The translations under genes and the position numbers were made by a program. The notes beneath the pieces are model-generated. The model saw only the letters and a list, made by a program, of their open reading frames with translations, was not told where the DNA came from and made no database searches. A DNA stretch of 5,415 nt from Planctomycetota bacterium (GTDB lineage Bacteria; Planctomycetota; MHYJ01; JACQXL01; JAVHLO01): NCBI GenBank assembly GCA_031082105.1, contig JAVHLO010000263.1, forward strand, positions 1-5,415, read 5' to 3'. Numbering within the stretch: position 1 is the first letter of the stretch; the number at the start of each line of letters is the position of its first letter. Shown here one piece after another: positions 1-4,886 of the stretch.

Positions 1-1153
1 TCTCGGTGTACTCTCTTCCCACCATGGTGAGAGCTGCAATGGTGCGGTAGTAATTCTCGCTAGTCACCCTCTCCACCGACCGTATCTTGCCCCTTGCCTT
101 GATGGGCTTCGAGGTGGAGGGGAAGAAGAGGAGCATGTCGAGGAACTGGCCGACGTTCAGGCATTGGCGGCCGCGGAATTCCACCGTCCTGCGCGTGATG
201 TTGGCCAGCGTGCACCTGTTCTGCATCGTGAACTTGAACGGATCGTCTTCGTAGACCTCCTCATACGTCACGGTCGCGTCGCGGAGCTTTATCAGGGTCG
301 ACTTCTGGCGCCGTGTTCCGCCCTGCGTGGGGGTCCAGCCCAGTCGGTGCAGCTTGCGCAGCTCGAACAGGACGAGGTTCATGTCCTCAATTCTGTCCGG
401 GACGTTCTTGGCGAGCATCCGGCCCAGCGCCGCATCGATCTCGGGCGGGGCCGTGGGAAGAAGCGACCGCACCGGTCTGGGCTGCTCGCGCAGATGCTGG
501 CGCATCACCTCGTCGGGCGTCTTTCCGGGAAAGATCGGCTGACCGGTGATCAACTCGAAGAGGACGCAGCCGAACGAGTAGATGTCCGACCGGAAATCGA
601 GCGACTTGCCCTGTATCTGCTCGGGGGACATGCACGAGAACGAGCCCTGGATGCGGCTGCTCGAAAACGGGAACCGGAACCCGCCCTTCGTCTCGGCGAT
701 CGACAGGTCGATCAGCTTCGTCTTGTACTCCGGGCTGATGAGGATGTTTTCAGGCTTGATGTCCTTGTGGATGACGTTCTTCGAGTGGAGGTAATGAAGC
801 GTGCCGCCGACGGACAGCGCGATATTGAGCCACCTGCGACGGACCGAGCTCGAGATCTTCGCCATCGCGTGGCGCAGGTTGTCGCCGGCAAAAAGCTCCA
901 TGACGATGTAGTCGACCGGGCTGGTTGCGGCCTCGAAGACGCGAATGAGCCCCTCATGCTGCAGTTCCTTGAGCAGCTTGCCCTCGTTCCGGAACGACTT
1001 GACCGAGCCCGGATCCTGCTTGGCCTTCTCGGGCCGGAGTACTTTCACGGCCACGGTCTCGTTGCGCGAGAGGTGTTTGCCGCGGTAAATGATCGAGAAA
1101 CCGCCCTCCGCGATCTTGTCGAGTATCTGCACTCCTGGGATGGTAAGCAGCAT
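1..1153 (-). CDS. Ser/Thr protein kinase with C-terminal PilZ-like domain (3' end outside window)
   Basis: This is a Hanks-type protein kinase that would phosphorylate Ser/Thr on partner proteins in the cytoplasm. The frame is open from ATG 1153 to the left edge (384 residues seen, no stop), so the C-terminus is missing. The ATG follows GGGAG with 6 bases between. Kinase domain is about residues 8-268: glycine loop EGGFS (16-20), VAVK lysine K37, likely alpha-C glutamate E57, catalytic loop HKDIKPEN (129-136, with D131, K133, N136), metal-binding D149 in DLS instead of DFG, MSPEQ (175-179) for APE, and DIYSFG (190-195). Catalytic residues are kept, so it is probably active. After a linker, residues about 308-384 resemble a PilZ domain: NITRRT (318-323) aligns with the D/NxSxxG motif, followed by a VGQFLDMLLFFP strand. 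The final Gly of that motif is Thr and no RxxxR is visible before it, so c-di-GMP binding is doubtful. No transmembrane segment is seen. Kinase assignment is firm; PilZ is inferred by eye. Confidence 0.93.
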   Translation of the reverse strand, partial: MLLTIPGVQILDKIAEGGFSIIYRGKHLSRNETVAVKVLRPEKAKQDPGSVKSFRNEGKLLKELQHEGLIRVFEAATSPVDYIVMELFAGDNLRHAMAKISSSVRRRWLNIALSVGGTLHYLHSKNVIHKDIKPENILISPEYKTKLIDLSIAETKGGFRFPFSSSRIQGSFSCMSPEQIQGKSLDFRSDIYSFGCVLFELITGQPIFPGKTPDEVMRQHLREQPRPVRSLLPTAPPEIDAALGRMLAKNVPDRIEDMNLVLFELRKLHRLGWTPTQGGTRRQKSTLIKLRDATVTYEEVYEDDPFKFTMQNRCTLANITRRTVEFRGRQCLNVGQFLDMLLFFPSTSKPIKARGKIRSVERVTSENYYRTIAALTMVGREYTE

Positions 1154-1179
1154 TCAGTGCTCCCGTGAGTATGAATATT

Positions 1180-1192
1180 GGACTGCGAGTCC
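1180..1192. other. Short hairpin upstream of the kinase start
   Basis: GGACT-GCG-AGTCC is a perfect 5-base-pair stem with a 3-base loop, ending 27 bases upstream of the kinase ATG on the minus strand. It could be an operator or leader hairpin for the kinase. It is short enough to be chance. I found no convincing -35/-10 pair for the kinase in 1154-1413. Confidence 0.25.
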
Positions 1193-1266
1193 GAGACTGC
1201 CGTTGTTCCCGAAACGCCGGTCCGCCCCGCGGGACCGTGCGTCCTGCCCCGAAGATGCGCATTGTC

Positions 1267-1310
1267 CTTGCCGCGATTCGTAGACAGACACTATCGCGAA
1301 CGAAGGCAAG
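1267..1310. other. Imperfect stem-loop in the kinase / CoA-transferase gap
   Basis: The outer arms CTTGCC (1267-1272) and GGCAAG (1305-1310) are complementary. Directly inside the left arm, GCGAT (1273-1277) pairs with ATCGC (1293-1297), leaving a 7-base bulge (1298-1304) on the right side and a loop of about 15 bases. There is no run of T on either side, so it is not an intrinsic terminator. Its role is unknown; it could be a leader structure for the kinase or a decayed extragenic repeat. Confidence 0.35.
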
Positions 1311-1337
1311 CCGGCAGCGCGACGTCGTATCTGGACC

Positions 1338-1388
1338 GCCGGCTTCCCAGCCGGCCCGTTACAAGAGAGAGCCGGCAGGGATGCCGGC
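1338..1388. repeat. Twin GCCGGC hairpins, extragenic repeat element
   Basis: Two 18-base hairpins sit 15 bases apart: GCCGGCT-TCCC-AGCCGGC (1338-1355) and GCCGGCA-GGGA-TGCCGGC (1371-1388). Each has a 7-base-pair stem and a 4-base loop. The loops TCCC and GGGA are complementary, and the two hairpins are inverted copies of each other apart from one compensated base pair. The element starts 25 bases past the stop of the CoA-transferase beta gene. It may end or protect that transcript, but no T-run follows. The build resembles REP/BIME-type repeats found between genes in many bacteria; copy number in this genome cannot be judged here. Confidence 0.7.
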
Positions 1389-1413
1389 GCTCCCAGATCA
1401 TCAACAGGTCGGG

Positions 1414-2214
1414 CTACACCCGTCCTATCACCACGCGCTCCGGGTCGATTTCCTCTCTCAGGATGCGCAGCTCGTCCGGCGTCGGCGGCTTCAGCCGGTC
1501 GATGCTGGGCGCCACGAGCGGTTTGAACTCCATGTTCTCGACCACGAACTCCGGCGTGATGTCCTCTCTCGTCGCGATGAGCCGCATGCGACGGGTGGCG
1601 GCGTCGAAGTCGAAGAGGGCGATGGAGGTGATGACCCGATGCGGCCCGGTCCCACGTGGCAGACCGGCCCGCTCGCGCGCCTGCTCGGACCCGTCGAGGT
1701 AACCCGGCGATGTAACAAAATCGATCTTCTCGAGGAACCGCCGCTTCTCGTGTTCCATGATGAGGATGGTCTTCCAGCAGAGTGAAGCGACCTCGTTGCC
1801 GCCGCCGCTGCCGGTGAACCTCAGTTTCGGGCGCGTGTAGTCCTTCCCGATCATTGTGGAGTTGATGTTGCCGAACGGGTCGATCTGTGCCGCGCCGAGT
1901 ATGCCGTAGTCGATGTAACCGCTCGAGGCCGTGGCGATCATCGTGTTCATCGTGGTCCACGCGAAGGATCGGTAGCTATTGCGCGCGTCCGCCATCATGT
2001 TGCGCCGGAACGGGGTCGCGACCTCCGGTCCGATCGCGCCGTACTCGTACACCTGGCAGATGCGCGGGGCGTAGAGTTTCTGCGCGAGGATCGCGGCGAT
2101 CTGCGGCATGCCGTAGCCGACGAAGACGCTTCGCTGGTCCTCGATCAGCCGGGCCGCGAGGCAGATCATGAACTCGACTTCGGTGTAGTTCCGTTCGGTT
2201 GGCTTGCCGGACAT
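1414..2214 (-). CDS. Family I CoA-transferase, beta subunit (glutaconate CoA-transferase B / IpdB-like)
   Basis: Beta subunit of a two-subunit family I CoA-transferase, which moves CoA between acids through a glutamyl-CoA thioester in the cytoplasm. It has 266 residues, the usual size for GctB-like proteins. ATG 2214 has GGAGAG about 6 bases upstream. Visible landmarks are the N-terminal VGYGMPQIAA (32-41), the EYGAIG segment (57-62) whose E57 falls where GctB carries its catalytic glutamate, AAQIDPFGNINST (108-120), the glycine-rich GSGGGNEVASLC (135-146) expected near the CoA site, and a C-terminal PTPDELRILREEIDP stretch typical of GctB/IpdB. The ring-cleaving IpdB homologues lack the active-site Glu in this subunit, so E57 argues for a true transferase over an IpdAB-type hydrolase. 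The acid substrate cannot be told. Its partner is the alpha subunit upstream (2491-3459), but 276 bases separate them, which is unusual for this pair. Co-transcription from the 3521-3549 promoter is likely but not proven. Confidence 0.92.
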   Translation of the reverse strand: MSGKPTERNYTEVEFMICLAARLIEDQRSVFVGYGMPQIAAILAQKLYAPRICQVYEYGAIGPEVATPFRRNMMADARNSYRSFAWTTMNTMIATASSGYIDYGILGAAQIDPFGNINSTMIGKDYTRPKLRFTGSGGGNEVASLCWKTILIMEHEKRRFLEKIDFVTSPGYLDGSEQARERAGLPRGTGPHRVITSIALFDFDAATRRMRLIATREDITPEFVVENMEFKPLVAPSIDRLKPPTPDELRILREEIDPERVVIGRV

Positions 2215-2288
2215 CCTGGTCTCTCCGAATACGCTTACTGCGCCTGGCTACGGTACGCCGTCATTCAAGCCCGAGCACATTGTTGGAA

Positions 2289-2433
2289 GCCACAGAAGGA
2301 CACAGAAATACACAGAAACGAAAGCAAGGACACAAGAGCCCTACACGGCTCAAGAAGGCTGCCGACGGATTCTCTTGAACGCACTCCTCTTTCCTTCCGT
2401 GTTCTTCTGTGTGCTTCCGTGTGATTCTGTGGC
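2289..2433. repeat. Inverted repeat element built from CACAGAA-type units
   Basis: The left arm (about 2289-2329) begins GCCACAGAAGGACACAGAAA, with CACAGAA recurring every 10 bases (2291, 2301, 2311). The right arm (about 2393-2433), read on the minus strand, begins GCCACAGAATCACACGGAAG and follows the same phase. The arms could fold into a stem of about 40 bases with mismatches, closing a central section (about 2330-2392) that itself contains GAGCC/GGCTC and TCAAGA/TCTTGA complementary pairs. Similar CACAGAG-rich inverted repeats are familiar between genes in environmental bacterial genomes, from memory and not from a search here. It carries no transposase and no convincing gene. It lies wholly between the two CoA-transferase subunits, where its transcript would form a large hairpin. 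Confidence 0.72.
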
Positions 2434-2440
2434 CCGCGAA

Positions 2441-2452
2441 CATGGCGCCATG
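2441..2452. other. Perfect 12-base palindrome CATGGCGCCATG
   Basis: CATGGCGCCATG is perfectly self-complementary. It sits 8 bases right of the CACAGAA inverted repeat and 38 bases past the alpha-subunit stop on the minus strand. It could be a protein-binding site or a boundary of the repeat element. A single 12-base palindrome can also occur by chance. Confidence 0.3.
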
Positions 2453-2467
2453 ATCTTGAATTCTTTT

Positions 2468-2489
2468 CAGGATCCTGTGGACACAGGAT
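2468..2489. other. Palindrome cluster just past the CoA-transferase alpha stop
   Basis: ATCCTGTG-GA-CACAGGAT (2472-2489) is a perfect 8-base-pair inverted repeat with a 2-base centre. It overlaps a second perfect palindrome, CAGGATCCTG (2468-2477), so CAGGAT or its complement occurs three times. It begins one base after the TAG of the alpha gene as transcribed. The sequence after it on the minus strand is CCTGAAAAG with no T-run, so it is not a standard intrinsic terminator. It may stabilise the 3' end of the alpha message or bind a protein. Confidence 0.5.
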
Positions 2490-2490
2490 A

Positions 2491-3459
2491 CTAGGCGGAA
2501 TACCCTTCACGGATCATTTCATTTTCGCGCAGGCTCTGGAGCTTCTCCTTGCCGATCAGCGCGAGGTACTCGTCGTGCGACTTCACGCCGTACACGTACT
2601 TGTCGAGGTATTTCTTCATTGTGGCGTCGTCGCGCGCGCTGAAAAACTCGTCGAGATGCCCTGAATCGTACGTGTACAATCCCGGCACCGTGCCGGGGTG
2701 CGCGCCGTGCGGGGCCACGACAACGGCGCTCACAAGATAGTAGGGGAGCGTCGTCCGGCCGGGGTTCTTCTTGATCTCCTCGGTGGTGATGATCTCCTCG
2801 GTGGAGACGATCACGCTCTTCGAGGCCATCGCAGTCTCGACGGGGCTGATGCTTGGCCCGAAGATGCGCGCGTTGCCGAACATGTCGCACTGGTTGACAT
2901 GGATGATGGCCACGTTCGGGTGGATCGCCGGGACGAGGCAGACCTTCTTGCCGGTGAACGGGTCTTCAACGACCTTCGCGCCGCTGTGTTTGAACGTGTC
3001 GGTTCCGAGCAGGGCGCGTGTCGGGAGGAACGGCACGCCCATCGCCCCCGCGAGGTGGCGAAGCGCCAGCGTGCCGTTGGACCAGTCTATCACCTGTACT
3101 TTCCCCGTCTCGATGGCGGAAAAAAGTGTGCGGCCCAGCCCGGCAAACCCGACGTCGATCTTCGAAACGCAGCCTCCCGCGACCAGCAAGGTCGAGTCGA
3201 GTAGCGTGAACTTCGCCGCAAGCCAGAGGTTCTTTCTGCGCTGCCGGACGATCTCGCGTTCGAGCGACATCGGCCCGCGCACCATCGAGCTGAGGTCGTA
3301 GCTGACGTAGTCGCCGTCGTGGACAAACCGCGCGACGGCCTCGTGTTCGCTCATGACCTTGTCCACAGGCGCGCGCGACTTGTTGTCGCGCATCCATTCC
3401 CGGGCGGCGTCCACGTCGGAGAGCCTTACCTCGCCCGCTCCGCTCATGATGACATCCAC
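2491..3459 (-). CDS. Family I CoA-transferase, alpha subunit (glutaconate CoA-transferase A-like)
   Basis: Alpha subunit of a family I CoA-transferase that pairs with the beta subunit at 1414-2214 in the cytoplasm. From GTG 3459 it has 322 residues, close to the family norm of about 320. I chose GTG 3459 because GGAG lies 7 bases upstream. ATG 3447, four codons in, is the main alternative but has only a weak ribosome site. The frame extends back to 3618, but that would cross the promoter at 3521-3549 and is not expected to be translated. Landmarks, from the GTG: GVPFLPTRALLGTD (141-154), an HP..AIIHV..CDMFGNARIFG stretch (180-201), STEEIITTEEI (219-229), and VVVAPHGAHPGTVPGLYTYD (246-265), all typical of GctA-like proteins. 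In this family the catalytic glutamate lies in the beta subunit. STEEIITTEEI is encoded by a 14-base direct repeat. The family is confident; the acid substrate is not known. Confidence 0.92.
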   Translation of the reverse strand: MDVIMSGAGEVRLSDVDAAREWMRDNKSRAPVDKVMSEHEAVARFVHDGDYVSYDLSSMVRGPMSLEREIVRQRRKNLWLAAKFTLLDSTLLVAGGCVSKIDVGFAGLGRTLFSAIETGKVQVIDWSNGTLALRHLAGAMGVPFLPTRALLGTDTFKHSGAKVVEDPFTGKKVCLVPAIHPNVAIIHVNQCDMFGNARIFGPSISPVETAMASKSVIVSTEEIITTEEIKKNPGRTTLPYYLVSAVVVAPHGAHPGTVPGLYTYDSGHLDEFFSARDDATMKKYLDKYVYGVKSHDEYLALIGKEKLQSLRENEMIREGYSA

Positions 3460-3483
3460 GGTGCATCTCCAGTCTACATGTTG

Positions 3484-3501
3484 TGCGCCTGTCGAGGCGC
3501 A
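3484..3501 (-). promoter_or_regulatory. Hairpin / possible operator in the CoA-transferase leader
   Basis: TGCGCCT-GTCG-AGGCGCA is a perfect 7-base-pair stem with a 4-base loop. It lies about 13-30 bases past the start point predicted from the promoter at 3521-3549 and ends 25 bases before GTG 3459. As DNA it could be a repressor operator just inside the transcript; as RNA it could stabilise the message. The distance to the GGAG site is too long for simple blocking of the ribosome site. Confidence 0.5.
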
Positions 3502-3520
3502 AGTCTGAATTAATCGCGGC

Positions 3521-3549
3521 ATTATAGACTTTCCGTCGCGGGGTGTCAA
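3521..3549 (-). promoter_or_regulatory. Consensus sigma70 promoter for the CoA-transferase genes
   Basis: On the minus strand TTGACA (3549-3544) and TATAAT (3526-3521) both match the sigma70 consensus perfectly, with the optimal 17-base spacer. The start point should fall near 3514, giving a leader of about 55 bases before GTG 3459. Such a match suggests strong basal transcription, possibly held back by a repressor. Confidence 0.88.
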
Positions 3550-3729
3550 GGCTTTTGGGGGACAAAATAGACGCGAGCATGTCTCGTGGATGCGGGGGTG
3601 AAATTCATTCCGCCACATCAGTCCAATGGAGCATTTTCAGTTCGGACAAGATGAATCTTGCCATGGGCGGGAAGACCGCCCGGCGGGATCCCCCCCGATC
3701 AAGGCCTGCCGCGGGCACGACTGAAAGCC
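3550..3729. other. Noncoding spacer between the divergent promoters
   Basis: No supported gene lies between the two divergent promoters. The spacer holds a perfect 14-base palindrome, CAAGAT-GA-ATCTTG (3647-3660), a possible hairpin GGGCGG-GAAGA-CCGCCC (3665-3681), and a weaker CGAG-CATGT-CTCG (3574-3586). The first could be an operator serving either promoter. Short open frames crossing here lack ribosome sites and run through the promoters. Confidence 0.5.
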
Positions 3730-3758
3730 TTGACTGCACGCCGCTTTTGGGCTAGAAT
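3730..3758 (+). promoter_or_regulatory. Sigma70 promoter for the TPR gene
   Basis: TTGACT (3730-3735) and TAGAAT (3753-3758) are each one base from consensus, with a 17-base spacer. The start point would be near 3765, leaving an untranslated leader of about 100 bases before ATG 3867. That leader contains a direct repeat of GGTTGAC (3806-3812 and 3821-3827). The promoter may also reach the MaoC gene downstream. Confidence 0.8.
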
Positions 3759-3866
3759 CACCGAGACTGGCCGCGCAGCTGCAAACGGCGGACGAAGAGT
3801 GTACCGGTTGACGTCTCACAGGTTGACCGACATCCGCGTGGCTGGCGGCGCAAGAGGAGGCCTCCA

Positions 3867-4757
3867 ATGACAAGCGGCGTCGGGTTGAAGGATGTGGCCC
3901 TTATCGCTGCGCTCGTGATCATGCTCGCCCTCAGCATCCGCAGCACGCTGGAGGTGCAGCGCGTCGGCGACGACGTCGAGTCCGTGCAGCGTGAAGTGGG
4001 TCAGTTCAAAGACTCGATGAAACAGAAGAGCGGGCGCGAAGATGCGGTGTTGAGGGAGCTGCTGAACCAGCGCGACCGGCTCGAATCCGTCGGCGCGCAC
4101 GTGGCCGAGCTGTCGGACAGGCTCACAAAGGCGGAATCGGACCTGGCCTCGACCGAGTCCAAGCCTGTGCTCCCGTCCGCCGGCATCCAGGCGCCGCCCC
4201 CGGTGGATGTCCGCGCTCCGAAGCCGGCAGACAAGCGCCCGATGGAGTCTCTGCCCGAAGAGCGGCCCGTGCCCGCCTTGAGCTGGGAATACAAGCAGCG
4301 CGTCGCGACCGGCCTGGATTTCTACATGAAGCGGCAGTTCGGTGTGGCGGCGCATGAGTTCTACGCCGCGCTGGCATTCAACACCGATGACTGGCTCCTG
4401 CGCCAACGGCTTGCGGACAGCTATCTGCTCGACGGGAACTACAAGAGTGCCTACCAGGAGCTGCTCCAGGCGGTGAAGCAGTGCGGAGGGCAGTTCCCAC
4501 CGGGCCTGCTGGTCGAATGCTTCGGCAGCAACGATGAATTCAAGGCGTGGGTTGACCGTCTCGAAAGCAAGCTCCAACTGGACCCGCGCAACGAGGAACT
4601 CAGGTTTCTCCTGGGATATGCGTACTACTCCGGCGGCAAGAGCGCGGACGCCCTGGAGATGTTCAAGCAGATTGCGGTTCGCGCACCGACCAACGAAGCT
4701 GCTGCCAAGATGGTGGAGCAGCTGCAGACGCCGGCTCCTGGCCCCGAGGACAAGTAG
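3867..4757 (+). CDS. Membrane-anchored coiled-coil and TPR protein, function unknown
   Basis: A 296-residue protein of unknown specific role, likely a scaffold at the inner membrane. ATG 3867 follows AGGAGG by 6 bases, a strong ribosome site. Order of parts: a short N-terminus; one hydrophobic segment (about 9-24), probably an uncleaved signal anchor since no clear cleavage site follows; a charged heptad-like coiled-coil region (about 28-97); a proline-rich linker (about 98-138); and a helical C-terminal half. This half has a TPR-like pair at about 140-206 and a clear TPR unit at 242-275 (NEELRFLLGYAYYSGGKSAD, then ALEMFKQ). The anchor and linker would place the TPR part in the periplasm or on the membrane face, for protein contacts. 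The downstream MaoC gene is 129 bases away and is unrelated in function. Similar TPR proteins are common in planctomycete-like and deltaproteobacterial genomes, but I recognise no named family. Confidence 0.85.
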   Translation: MTSGVGLKDVALIAALVIMLALSIRSTLEVQRVGDDVESVQREVGQFKDSMKQKSGREDAVLRELLNQRDRLESVGAHVAELSDRLTKAESDLASTESKPVLPSAGIQAPPPVDVRAPKPADKRPMESLPEERPVPALSWEYKQRVATGLDFYMKRQFGVAAHEFYAALAFNTDDWLLRQRLADSYLLDGNYKSAYQELLQAVKQCGGQFPPGLLVECFGSNDEFKAWVDRLESKLQLDPRNEELRFLLGYAYYSGGKSADALEMFKQIAVRAPTNEAAAKMVEQLQTPAPGPEDK

Positions 4758-4793
4758 CCGGCCCGCCGACGGTTGGCGTGAGACAGCTTTCTG

Positions 4794-4815
4794 CATTCCC
4801 GCGTTCGCGGGAATG
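4794..4815. repeat. dRS3-like palindromic repeat
   Basis: CATTCCCGCG-TT-CGCGGGAATG is a perfect 10-base-pair inverted repeat with a 2-base centre. Its inner 20 bases (4795-4814) fit the ATTCCC-N8-GGGAAT pattern of the neisserial dRS3 repeat, and related palindromes are spread through many other genomes. It lies 36 bases after the TPR stop. No T-run follows, so it is not a standard terminator, though the hairpin could protect the 3' end of that message. In Neisseria such sites are used by filamentous-phage recombinases; no such enzyme is seen here. Confidence 0.75.
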
Positions 4816-4834
4816 ACAATGACCGTTCTTCTGG

Positions 4835-4847
4835 ACGCACTTTGCGT
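4835..4847. other. Small hairpin upstream of the MaoC gene
   Basis: ACGCA-CTT-TGCGT is a perfect 5-base-pair stem with a 3-base loop, ending 39 bases before ATG 4887. No clear -35/-10 pair is seen in 4758-4886, so the MaoC gene may rely on read-through from 3730-3758. A role for this hairpin is speculative. Confidence 0.25.
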
Positions 4848-4886
4848 TGAGCCGACTTTGGCGAGCCGGGATTGAGGAGATTCCAG

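Noticed and set aside
164..1168. Long plus-strand open frame (334 residues) opposite the kinase
   Set aside because: The minus-strand frame encodes a full set of kinase motifs. The opposing frame is Arg/Leu-rich with no recognisable domain, as expected for an antisense shadow in GC-rich DNA.
1154..1960. Minus-strand open frame of 268 residues overlapping the CoA-transferase beta gene
   Set aside because: It is a shifted frame of the beta gene, His/Arg-rich with no family resemblance, and runs across the twin hairpin.
2289..2320. CACAGAA repeats as a CRISPR array
   Set aside because: Units are only 7 bases with 3-base gaps and there are no unique spacers or cas genes.
2681..2697. Perfect hairpin CCCGGCA-CCG-TGCCGGG
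   Set aside because: It lies inside the alpha-subunit coding region (HPGTVPG) at a conserved family motif, so it is most likely a by-product of codon choice in GC-rich DNA.
3460..3618. N-terminal extension of the CoA-transferase alpha subunit to ATG 3618
   Set aside because: The extension would cover the consensus promoter and leader hairpin and adds 53 residues not typical of the family.
3856..3865. Palindrome GGAGGCCTCC over the TPR ribosome site as an RNA switch
   Set aside because: With no loop it cannot fold on itself as a hairpin, and no alternative pairing partner was evident.
3658..3870. Plus-strand open frame of 70 residues overlapping the TPR start by ATGA
   Set aside because: It would start at TTG without a ribosome site and would lie across the predicted promoter at 3730-3758.
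3816..4796. Minus-strand open frame of 326 residues opposite the TPR gene
   Set aside because: The plus-strand gene has a strong ribosome site, promoter, membrane anchor and TPR unit. The opposite frame begins inside the dRS3-like repeat and shows no domain.
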